Of a stretch of 64,000 nucleotides of DNA, positions 27,270 through 34,193 are shown in pieces. A program made the position numbers and the translations under genes. The stretch spans positions 1-64,000 of the forward strand of contig JAFWXO010000009.1 in assembly GCA_017545865.1 (NCBI GenBank), written 5' to 3'. This DNA is from Clostridia bacterium. Its GTDB lineage: Bacteria > Bacillota > Clostridia > Christensenellales > Borkfalkiaceae. Positions within the stretch are counted from its first letter, which is position 1. The number at the start of each line of letters is the position of its first letter. The notes below the pieces were generated by a model that had not been told where the DNA came from, ran no database searches, and worked only from the letters and a program-made list of their open reading frames with translations.

Positions 27270-27770
27270 TTACTTTTTATCGAAAATCAACGTTACGTCA
27301 AAGTCCGCATACGCGCCTTGCGCTTCGTTGCCCACCTCATACGGCATAATGTAAGTTACGGTTAGTTTGAGAGGTTTATCTTCGCTGAAATTTTGTAATA
27401 TAACTATTGAACTCTTGCCATCTAAAAGGTTTTTTAAAGAAGACGATTGAACTTGCTTTCCGTCAACTGAAAACGAAACCGTTACGAATTCTTTAAGCCC
27501 GCCGTCTTTTATTTCTTGATAATTGATTGAAATTTCATAATCTCCACCAAACTCGGGCGCAACTTCAATAGTGTAACTCTTACTTTCGTTTGGGTGAAGT
27601 TGCAAATTGCGAACTTCAATTTCTTTTTCCGCATACCCACTACCGTCAATCTTAACGGAGTTTGTAAATTCAGAGCGAGCGTCTAAATTATTAAAGATAA
27701 TAGCGATGGATATAAAGGCGACTACTATGAAAGAAATAATCAAAACCCATATACTCTTACTTTTAATCAT
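27270..27770 (-). CDS. Unknown single-pass membrane protein with extracytoplasmic beta domain
   Basis: 166 residues from the ATG preceded by AAAGGAGAAAAAA; an upstream in-frame methionine gives a longer form with no ribosome binding site. Membrane helix about 6-27, then an outside domain of about 135 residues with alternating strands (KSYTIEVAPEFGGDYEIS; VSFSVDGKQVQSSS; LKLTVTYIMPYEVG), which recalls TasA-like or Ig-like folds but lacks the LFTDE start, so it is likely uncleaved. It could be a membrane anchor for the fibre, like TapA in Bacillus, but there is no sequence similarity I can claim. The peptidase gene starts 12 bases after its stop. Confidence 0.68.
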   Translation of the reverse strand: MIKSKSIWVLIISFIVVAFISIAIIFNNLDARSEFTNSVKIDGSGYAEKEIEVRNLQLHPNESKSYTIEVAPEFGGDYEISINYQEIKDGGLKEFVTVSFSVDGKQVQSSSLKNLLDGKSSIVILQNFSEDKPLKLTVTYIMPYEVGNEAQGAYADFDVTLIFDKK

Positions 27771-27852
27771 TTTTTTCTCCTTTGATTTTAACTCGACTAT
27801 TTTACGCAAGTAAATTTTTGAATATGCGTTAAATCATAATCAAACGTAAATT

Positions 27853-27957
27853 TTAAAATTTATCATTTTTCTTCGCAAAAATAATAAAAGCGCCAATTAT
27901 TAAACCTAAATTGACGCCGATTATTAACCCTACGATTAACCCCCAAATAAACGACAT
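27853..27957 (-). CDS. Small hydrophobic membrane protein (34 residues)
   Basis: Short frame found by eye, ATG at 27957, stop at 27853. It begins MSFIWGLIVGLIIGVN and ends in FAKKNDKF: one Gly-rich membrane helix (about 4-28) with a basic tail, a normal small-protein topology. GGGGA lies five bases before the ATG. It is the first frame after the candidate phase-variable promoter and before the 166-residue membrane protein. Glycine-zipper-like spacing (G-x3-G) suggests helix packing. No family known to me. May be real or chance; codon pattern and ribosome binding site favour real. Confidence 0.5.
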   Translation of the reverse strand: MSFIWGLIVGLIIGVNLGLIIGAFIIFAKKNDKF

Positions 27958-28005
27958 TTCGTTCCCCGTCAAATTAACTTTTTTACGTTACTATAACGAA
28001 AGATA

Positions 28006-28029
28006 GCAACATAATGGTTGTTATGTTGT
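28006..28029 (-). repeat. Recombination site A (inverted copy)
   Basis: Read on the minus strand it has arms CAACATAA and TTATGTTG around the asymmetric centre CAACCA. It matches site C perfectly over 24 bp, in the opposite orientation. The 8-6-8 form with TTATGTT in the right arm resembles Xer dif-type core sites. Confidence 0.75.
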
Positions 28030-28065
28030 AATTTTTTCTTAATTATTCACCTTAAAGGTACTTAA

Positions 28066-28094
28066 ACTTTAACACATTTAAACGTATAAATCAA
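28066..28094 (-). promoter_or_regulatory. Promoter inside the invertible segment, facing the fibre operon
   Basis: Minus strand: -35 TTGATT (28089-28094), 17-bp spacer, -10 TAAAGT (28066-28071) preceded by TGTGT, the extended -10 seen at several other promoters of this window. Transcription would start near 28059, cross site A and enter the operon. Confidence 0.6.
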
Positions 28095-28278
28095 CTAATT
28101 TTACTACATAAATAAAAAAAATAAATTTTATATAATAAAATAGCACCAAAAAATTGCCTTCTAGAAACAAAGTAGTATATTTGTGTCACAAAGGCTATTT
28201 TGTAGTGCATAAAATTTATTCTTAATGCCTATTTTATATTAAATTATTGTTTTTGATTTGTGCAATCTATAAAACTTA

Positions 28279-28300
28279 CAACATAACAACCATTATGTTT
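28279..28300 (+). repeat. Recombination site B (third, internal copy)
   Basis: Same core as site C (arm CAACATAA, centre CAACCA, arm TTATGTTT with one changed end base), in direct orientation to C and starting 32 bp before it. Inverted relative to A, so it could also serve for a slightly shorter inversion. Confidence 0.7.
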
Positions 28301-28309
28301 CAAATAAAG

Positions 28310-28333
28310 ACAACATAACAACCATTATGTTGC
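28310..28333 (+). repeat. Recombination site C (outer copy)
   Basis: Perfect 24-bp inverted match to site A. Arms CAACATAA and TTATGTTG, centre CAACCA. It lies 36 bp from the recombinase stop codon. Confidence 0.75.
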
Positions 28334-28368
28334 AGTGGGTCGGCTATTTAGTCGGCTTTTTTATTTTT

Positions 28369-29211
28369 TTAAATGATTAGGCGCATATTTTGCATTTGCT
28401 TGCTGTGTTCTTTTGAAGTTGTCATAACGTAAATTCTGGTGGTGTTAACGCTTGAATGCCCCAAAATATCGGCAAGGCGAACGATGTCTTTTTCAATACC
28501 GTAAAAAGTGCGGGCAAACAAGTGGCGAAGGTTATGCGGAAACACTTTATTTTTATTAACGCCCGATTCTTCGCAAAGGGCTTTCATTTCACGCCAAACG
28601 TTGCTTCTTGATACGGGCGCTCCACTTTTCGTTACGAATACCGCCCCGTATTTTATTCCTTTTTTTTGAATATACGCTAAAAGCTTGTTTCTAAGTTTTG
28701 GAACGATGAACACCACCCTGCGTTTACCCTTTAAATCAACCGTCGTTTCGCCCGATTTTACACCTTCAACCGTGATAAATTTGAGTTCGCTAACTCTAAT
28801 TCCCGTTGCGCATATAGTTTGAATAATTAGGCTCAAACGCTCGTTCTTTTCACGGTTTGCAGTATCAACCAAACGCAAAAACTCCGCTTTTGTGAGTTCT
28901 TTATCTTCAGAAACGTAGATTTTACGCTGAATTTTGAGTTGTTTCAAACACATTGAATTAAGATTTGAAAATCTTAAAAACGAGTTTACCGACGCTATCA
29001 TCGAGTTAACGCTTGCAGGTTTATAACTTTCTATCAAGCGCTTTTTAAAGTCGATAAGCGATTGTTTTGTGAGCGAGTTTCCGCTTAGAAAAGATATAAA
29101 AAAGTTAACGTCTCTTATATACTTTTCTACCGTGAGTTCACTTCGCTCGTTTTCTAATAGCCAAGTTTTAAAATTAAATACATTTTGTTTAGTTATAGTG
29201 AATTGTTGCAT
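28369..29211 (-). CDS. Tyrosine recombinase (XerC/D-like), probable inversion switch enzyme
   Basis: 280 residues from the ATG with GGAGG eight bases upstream; an upstream in-frame methionine gives a longer form without support. N-terminal SAM-like core-binding domain (about 8-95) and C-terminal catalytic domain with the full set: Arg139 (TGIRVSEL), Lys about 163 (KGKRR), His226 and Arg229 (HNLRHLFA), His252 (LGHSS) and the nucleophile Tyr261 (TRIYVM). The gene lies beside three recombination-site-like repeats and upstream of the fibre operon, so local inversion is its likely job. It could also be the organism's chromosome-dimer XerC/D or a remnant integrase. Conserved catalytic residues argue it is active. 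Confidence 0.9.
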   Translation of the reverse strand: MQQFTITKQNVFNFKTWLLENERSELTVEKYIRDVNFFISFLSGNSLTKQSLIDFKKRLIESYKPASVNSMIASVNSFLRFSNLNSMCLKQLKIQRKIYVSEDKELTKAEFLRLVDTANREKNERLSLIIQTICATGIRVSELKFITVEGVKSGETTVDLKGKRRVVFIVPKLRNKLLAYIQKKGIKYGAVFVTKSGAPVSRSNVWREMKALCEESGVNKNKVFPHNLRHLFARTFYGIEKDIVRLADILGHSSVNTTRIYVMTTSKEHSKQMQNMRLII

Positions 29212-29307
29212 ATAAAGTCCTCCATTATTTAATTTAACTATTATCATTATAATTAAACCCAAAAGGTTAAACGTTATAAAACAACTTCGTTTTTACTACT
29301 AAAAAAA

Positions 29308-29329
29308 GCTACCCTAAACTTTGGGTAGC
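29308..29329. terminator. Bidirectional terminator between recombinase and acetyltransferase genes
   Basis: Stem GCTACCC (29308-29314) / GGGTAGC (29323-29329), with A7 before and CCTTTTTTT after, so it works on both strands; it ends the acetyltransferase gene on the minus strand. Confidence 0.85.
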
Positions 29330-29345
29330 CCTTTTTTTATTAAAA

Positions 29346-30143
29346 TTATAAAAGCTTTTTGTACCTTTCAACCCACTCTCCGCCCGTTTCATTAAGCCAG
29401 AAAGTTGGTTTTTCAAAAAGTTCTTTCTCCATTATGGGAACGTATTCTTTAATTTTATACATTGTTAAAGTTGCTTCCCCACACTTACCGTAATGGATAT
29501 ATCCCTTTTCTTCTAAAAATTGTTGAACTTTAAAACCGCTATGACCAAAGTAAACAGAGCCACCCGAAAAGAAAAGATCTAATTCGCCTAACGCTTTCAC
29601 TCTAACTTCTTCACTCAATTTGTCAAGAATATCGTTGGCAACTTTTTGCTCAACGTAATGCTTGAAAGTGTTATAAGTCATATTGACGCCTATAAACACA
29701 ACCTTTGCGCCAAGTTCGTACATTCTTTCCCATGGAGAATTGTAACCAAACGCGTAAGGACCGAAAGAGCCGTAACGCGGTTTACCCGTTGAGTGCGCTT
29801 CGGTTAAATATTTAGCGTGTTTACCAAAAGCGCAAACGGAGTGAGTTTGTTGATTACTCCTTAAAACGCCTGCCGACTTTCTAAAAGTTTCGGTAATAAG
29901 CCCAACGTCAGACGGGGTGTTGTTAATATCCCAGTCCTTATAAGCGTTTTCCCAGTTTCTTTGGCGAAGCGCAGGCATAACTAAAGTTCCGTCCGAAACG
30001 ACTTCTTTGAGCGCTTCAATTACAGTTTCAGCTCCACCGTCAACCTTTCCAAAACTTTTGAGCGACGAGTGAACGAGCAAAATATCAGTCGATTCAATTC
30101 CAAGTTCTTTAAAAGATTTGATAATATCGGATTTTGTTACCAT
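29346..30143 (-). CDS. AAC(3)-family N-acetyltransferase (YokD-like)
   Basis: 265 residues, antibiotic/aminoglycoside N3-acetyltransferase superfamily: acetyl-CoA-dependent. N-terminal LLVHSSLKSFG, Gly-rich GTLVMPALR, the QQTHSVCAFGKHA stretch that holds the catalytic-type His, and the conserved SPWERMYELGAKVVFIGV are visible. Members include true aminoglycoside-modifying enzymes and many chromosomal proteins of unknown substrate, so resistance should not be assumed. Its ATG overlaps the transporter stop by one base (TAATG), so the two are co-translated. Confidence 0.88.
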   Translation of the reverse strand: MVTKSDIIKSFKELGIESTDILLVHSSLKSFGKVDGGAETVIEALKEVVSDGTLVMPALRQRNWENAYKDWDINNTPSDVGLITETFRKSAGVLRSNQQTHSVCAFGKHAKYLTEAHSTGKPRYGSFGPYAFGYNSPWERMYELGAKVVFIGVNMTYNTFKHYVEQKVANDILDKLSEEVRVKALGELDLFFSGGSVYFGHSGFKVQQFLEEKGYIHYGKCGEATLTMYKIKEYVPIMEKELFEKPTFWLNETGGEWVERYKKLL

Positions 30144-31198
30144 TATAACACTCCTATTTCCACGAGCATTTCCGAAACGCCGAGCGCAACCACGCCGAGA
30201 AGCGTTGCGAAAATTGCAATATAGTGAAGGAACGAAAGTTTTTCTTTAAGGAAAATCCTACTCCAAACTACTGAAAGAACACAGTAAGCTGAAATCATAG
30301 GAATACCCGCAACGAAATCGGAAGCCATTACCGCCATGTAGAAAATTTGACCAACGGTTTCACAAATACCACCGTAAATTAAGAATTTGCTGAACGGAAT
30401 TTTGCCAACTACCGTAGTGCCGTCTTCTAAAACTTCTTCAGTTTTAATTGAGAACATATTTTCCTTCTTAACGAATTTAACCCAAATAAACGCGAAGATT
30501 GCAAAGCAAACGGAAACGAGTTCGAAAGCGGTGTTTGCAGCGTAGTCGCTAACGAAAATTTCTTTATCGAAAATAATTTCATCGCCTACCGTTCCGATAG
30601 CGTCGATAATTAAATATAAGATAGGAATTAAAATTGCGATAAAACTCTTTGTGTACTTAAAGCCTTTGCCTTGAGTTCTTATCATTTTAACTTCGTCGCT
30701 TTCCCTATACTCTACGACGCCGAGCCAAATAATACCGAAAGTAATAAATACTACTGCGATAATATCGATTATTGATAAAGTTGCCGGTTCGCTAAACACA
30801 CCGAAAGCGCCAAGTAAAACGATCAATACGAGAGCAAGCGAGCCAGACGCGTTACAAATAGGGCTTGAAATTGAAAGTTCAATATATCTAAGACCAACGT
30901 AACCGATAACCATTGCAAGCAAATAAACGAAAGCAACGGGTAAATATTTGATAAAGTCCATAGGAACGATATCAGTGTAAAATAAACTCTTAACGAAATC
31001 GGGAGCGTTAACGAGCGCGTCACCGAAAATTAAGGTGCAAACTATTGAAATAATAGCGTGAATACCCATGATTGCGCCAACCCAGAAAATTACTCTCCAG
31101 TGGCTACGTTTGTCTTTTTGTTCAGTTCCCATTTTTGAGAACAAGTCAGATCCGCTCCATGATAAAAGAGCGATAAGTGCGAATATAAAATATGCCAT
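30143..31198 (-). CDS. EamA/DMT-type multi-pass transporter
   Basis: 351 residues with about ten membrane helices in two halves, the drug/metabolite transporter layout (EamA). The first helix carries ALLSWSGSDLFSKMG; the second half repeats the fold after a charged linker near residues 175-190. A second loop region (about 240-275) is longer than usual. I start at the ATG at 31198; a TTG nine bases upstream is possible. Substrate unknown. Paired by a one-base overlap with the AAC(3)-like gene and close behind the PLP enzyme gene, which may form a small metabolite unit. Confidence 0.8.
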   Translation of the reverse strand: MAYFIFALIALLSWSGSDLFSKMGTEQKDKRSHWRVIFWVGAIMGIHAIISIVCTLIFGDALVNAPDFVKSLFYTDIVPMDFIKYLPVAFVYLLAMVIGYVGLRYIELSISSPICNASGSLALVLIVLLGAFGVFSEPATLSIIDIIAVVFITFGIIWLGVVEYRESDEVKMIRTQGKGFKYTKSFIAILIPILYLIIDAIGTVGDEIIFDKEIFVSDYAANTAFELVSVCFAIFAFIWVKFVKKENMFSIKTEEVLEDGTTVVGKIPFSKFLIYGGICETVGQIFYMAVMASDFVAGIPMISAYCVLSVVWSRIFLKEKLSFLHYIAIFATLLGVVALGVSEMLVEIGVL

Positions 31199-31251
31199 AA
31201 TAAACAAATTCCTGTGTATCTAAATTTTTTAAAAATTAGGCAATAAGGCGA

Positions 31252-32529
31252 TTATAAACTAACGATACCGTCGTTTATAAGTTCTTGGAGCGACCTTAAA
31301 ATGCCGATTTTAGCGTGCGGATAAGTAAGCCCGCCTTGGAAATAAACCGCGAACGGTTCTCTTATCGGACCGTCAGCCGAAAGTTCGATTGACGAGCCTT
31401 GAACGAACACTCCCGCAGCCATAATTACCTTGCTATCATACCCCGGCATATCCGACGGGATAGGCGTAACGTAACTATCAACGGGCGCAGAGTATTGAAT
31501 ACCGCGACAGAAAGCGCACATAGCCTTTTCGCTCCTAAGTTTAACCGCTTGAATAATATCGTATCTTTCTTCGTTGCCGTTCGGAACGACCTCGTAACCT
31601 AACCTTTCGTAAAGGTTTGCGGCAAAGATTGCGCCTTTTAACGCGCTTGCGGTAACGGTGGGGGCTAAAAATAAACCTTGATAAATTCTTGTTAAAACGC
31701 CGAGGGTTGCGCCAACTTCATGCCCAAGCCCCGGGGCAGTTAAACGGTAACCGCATCTATCGATATATTCGCGTTTACCAACTATATAACCGCCTATCGG
31801 CGCAAGACCGCCACCCGGGTTTTTAATGAGTGAGCCAACCGTCATATCAGCGCCAACTTCGCTCGGCTCTATCGCTTCGGTAAATTCGCCGTAACAGTTA
31901 TCAACCATAACGATAACGCTTGGTTTAATTTCTTTAACGAACTTAATAAGTTCACCGATTTGTTTTACGGAAAAGGTTGGTCTTGTTTGATAACCCTTAG
32001 AGCGTTGAATAGCAACGAGTTTTGTTTTTTCGTTGATTGCTTTTTTAACGTTTTCGTAGTCGATACCGCCATCTTCAAGTAAATCAACTTGGCGGTAAGA
32101 AACGCCGTATTCTTTAAGTGAACATTTGCTATCTCTTATACCGATAACTTCTTCTAAGGTATCGTAAGGCTTGCCCGCAGGGGCTAAAAGTTCGTCACCG
32201 GGGAGCAAGTTTGCGGATAACGCGATAGTTAATGCGTGAGTACCGCACGTAATTTGCGGGCGAACGAGCGCCGATTCGGTGTTAAACACGTCGGCATAAA
32301 CTCTTTCAAGTTTATCGCGCCCAACGTCATCATAACCGTAGCCTGTGGAAGACTGCAAGCACATAGCGTCTACCCTGTTTTTTTGAAAAGCATATAAAAC
32401 CTTTGCTTGATTGTATTCGGCAAGCGAGTCAATGCGCTCAAATCTATCTTTTAAAGATTTTTCAACTTCACCACCATAATCAACAACTGCTTTCTGTATT
32501 CCTAAATTTTCGTAAAGTTGATAATCCAT
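31252..32529 (-). CDS. PLP-dependent methionine gamma-lyase-family protein (YnbB, 'aluminium resistance')
   Basis: 425 residues, Cys/Met metabolism PLP-dependent enzyme of the YnbB type. The PLP lysine is expected in GSLIKNPGGGLAPIGG (about residues 235-250). VMVDNCYGEF holds the Asp that contacts the pyridine nitrogen. N-terminal substrate region VDAMCLQSSTGYGYDD is typical. The family name aluminium resistance comes from early screens; the enzymatic role is not settled. TAAAAGGAG before the ATG. Located between thiN and the DMT transporter on the same strand. Confidence 0.9.
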   Translation of the reverse strand: MDYQLYENLGIQKAVVDYGGEVEKSLKDRFERIDSLAEYNQAKVLYAFQKNRVDAMCLQSSTGYGYDDVGRDKLERVYADVFNTESALVRPQITCGTHALTIALSANLLPGDELLAPAGKPYDTLEEVIGIRDSKCSLKEYGVSYRQVDLLEDGGIDYENVKKAINEKTKLVAIQRSKGYQTRPTFSVKQIGELIKFVKEIKPSVIVMVDNCYGEFTEAIEPSEVGADMTVGSLIKNPGGGLAPIGGYIVGKREYIDRCGYRLTAPGLGHEVGATLGVLTRIYQGLFLAPTVTASALKGAIFAANLYERLGYEVVPNGNEERYDIIQAVKLRSEKAMCAFCRGIQYSAPVDSYVTPIPSDMPGYDSKVIMAAGVFVQGSSIELSADGPIREPFAVYFQGGLTYPHAKIGILRSLQELINDGIVSL

Positions 32530-32550
32530 AATTTTTCTCCTTTTATTATT

Positions 32551-33153
32551 TTATCTTTCGGCAACGAGTAATGCGTTACCGTCTTTTATCTCTACCGTGA
32601 AACTTTCGCCTATCGCTTGGTTTGATAAGGTTAAAGTTTCGCCTTGTTTTGAAACTATTCCTTTCAAGGAATATTTAAGCCCGTCACTCGAAATAAAACT
32701 TACTTCTTGAGTAATTGGGAAAAGTGAAACGTAACCACCGCATTTGCATTTAAAAACGGTGAAATTGTCTTTATCGTTTATAAGTTCAAGCGTTTGGGTT
32801 TTAGTGATAATTCTCGCCCTAACGCCCTTTTCTTTGCATTTTTTTAGCATTGAGATATTGAAAAGTTCGTGATCTACTCTACCGCCCAAGCAAAAATACA
32901 TATCAATCTCGCTTGCTTTTAATGAAATTGCTTTGTCAATCGCAATCTCTAAGTCAGAAAGGTCTTTATCGCAAGGGAAAACTTCAGCCCCGTCTGGCAC
33001 GAAACCCAAACTATCAAAATCGCCTAAAACAAAGTTTGGCTTTAGCCCTAAGTTGCGCGCGTAAAGATAGCCTTGGTCGGCGCACACTAAAAGGGTGTAA
33101 TCTTCAATTTGAACGTTTTCGAACGGACCGCCCGAAAATATTGCTACTTTCAT
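32551..33153 (-). CDS. thiN: Thiamine diphosphokinase
   Basis: Transfers pyrophosphate from ATP to thiamine to make thiamine diphosphate, 200 residues. Conserved N-terminal CADQGYLYARNLGLKPNFV, the metal-site LGDFDSLG, and DLEIAIDKA are visible, with a beta-rich C-terminal thiamine-binding domain. Its ATG overlaps the rlmN stop by four bases (ATGA). In Bacillus, thiN closes the ylo run after prpC-prkC-rsgA-rpe; here those genes are absent and thiN directly follows rlmN. Confidence 0.92.
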   Translation of the reverse strand: MKVAIFSGGPFENVQIEDYTLLVCADQGYLYARNLGLKPNFVLGDFDSLGFVPDGAEVFPCDKDLSDLEIAIDKAISLKASEIDMYFCLGGRVDHELFNISMLKKCKEKGVRARIITKTQTLELINDKDNFTVFKCKCGGYVSLFPITQEVSFISSDGLKYSLKGIVSKQGETLTLSNQAIGESFTVEIKDGNALLVAER

Positions 33154-34193
33154 AATTTTTCACTCTCAATAAAAGTTCTTCTAAGTTGACCGCAAGCGCC
33201 TTCAATATCAGCGCCGAAAAGCCTTCTAACCGTTGCGGAAACACCGCCTTTAGTAAGTTTATCGGCAAAGCGATAAGCAGACTTATCGTCGGTTGCCTTT
33301 AAGCCGTTTTCCTTAACTTCGTTAAGCCTTATGATATTAACGTGGCAAGGGCGAGATTTTAAAAGCCTTATAAGTTCGTTTGCGTGCTTATCGCTATCGT
33401 TAACACCTAAAACGAGTGAGTATTCGAATATAAAACGCCTACCCGTTTTATCGAAATAGTAGTCGCATGCAGATAAAATCTCATCGATTGAGTAGGCTTT
33501 TGCAATCGGCATAAGTTCACTTCTTTGGTCGTTGAAGGGGTTGTGAAGGGAAACGGTTAAGTTAAGCGGTAATCCTTCGCTTGCAAACTTTTTCATTTGG
33601 GGGACTAAACCGCAAGTAGATAAACTTATATTTCTCATACTCACGTTAAGCCCGTTTTTATCGTTTAAAATTTTCAAAAATTCAACCACGTTATCATAGT
33701 TGTCAAACGGTTCGCCACTGCCCATTAAAACGATATTAGTTACAGCGCGTTTATCAAGCGAGCCACCGTTTATTCTATTAACGGCGGAAACGGTTGCCAC
33801 CATTTCGCCAGCGGTTAAATTTCTAACTAAACCGCCTATTCCAGACGCGCAAAATTTACAACCCATACGGCAACCTACTTGAGTTGATAAACACTCGGTA
33901 TTGCCGTAAGAATTTTTCATAAACACGCCTTCAACAACGTTGCCGTCGTGAAGGGCGAAAAGATATTTTTCAGTTCCGTCTTTGGAAACGAGTTTTTTGA
34001 TAATTTTGACGGGCTCGTCCACGTACTCGGTTAAAAGTTTTTCACGGAAAGCAGAAGATAGTTCAGTTATTTCCGAAATCTTTCTTCCGCTGTGCAAAGC
34101 CCTAAAAATTTGCCCAACCCTAAAAGGCTTCTCACCGAGAGAAGATATTAGTTCTTTTAACTTTTCATAGGACAAATCTTGAAGTATTTTCAT
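33150..34193 (-). CDS. rlmN: 23S rRNA m2A2503/tRNA m2A37 methyltransferase RlmN
   Basis: Radical SAM enzyme, 347 residues. The cluster motif CRMGCKFC has Cys108, Cys112 and Cys115 (CxxxCxxC). The C-terminal Cys of GACGQLRR (about residue 336) completes the methyl-carrier chemistry together with the family's second Cys. GSGEPFDNYDNV and SLHNPFNDQRSELMPI are family signatures. Overlaps rsmB upstream by four bases and thiN downstream by four bases, a tightly coupled run. Confidence 0.97.
   Translation of the reverse strand: MKILQDLSYEKLKELISSLGEKPFRVGQIFRALHSGRKISEITELSSAFREKLLTEYVDEPVKIIKKLVSKDGTEKYLFALHDGNVVEGVFMKNSYGNTECLSTQVGCRMGCKFCASGIGGLVRNLTAGEMVATVSAVNRINGGSLDKRAVTNIVLMGSGEPFDNYDNVVEFLKILNDKNGLNVSMRNISLSTCGLVPQMKKFASEGLPLNLTVSLHNPFNDQRSELMPIAKAYSIDEILSACDYYFDKTGRRFIFEYSLVLGVNDSDKHANELIRLLKSRPCHVNIIRLNEVKENGLKATDDKSAYRFADKLTKGGVSATVRRLFGADIEGACGQLRRTFIESEKL

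Larger units (their letters stand above)
28006..28333. other. Probable invertible promoter segment (phase switch)
   Basis: 328 bp bounded by perfect 24-bp inverted repeats at 28006-28029 and 28310-28333. The 280 bp inside is AT-rich, has no gene, and holds a leftward promoter (28066-28094) plus a 13-bp palindrome TTTGTGTCACAAA (28180-28192). A tyrosine recombinase gene ends 36 bp to the right, and the fibre operon starts just to the left. This is the arrangement of known site-specific inversion switches. In this copy the promoter points at the operon. After inversion it would point into the 3' end of the recombinase gene. Inversion itself is inferred. Confidence 0.72.

Noticed and set aside
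28334..28368. Terminator between site C and the recombinase (GTCGGC...GTCGGC followed by T run)
   Set aside because: The two GTCGGC words are direct, not inverted, repeats, so no stem can form.
28369..29211. Recombinase as phage integrase of a prophage
   Set aside because: No phage genes, excisionase or attachment pair around it; neighbours are a surface operon and metabolic genes.
29346..30143. Aminoglycoside resistance gene
   Set aside because: The family is right, but most chromosomal members have unknown substrates, and there is no mobile or resistance context. Resistance is not claimed.
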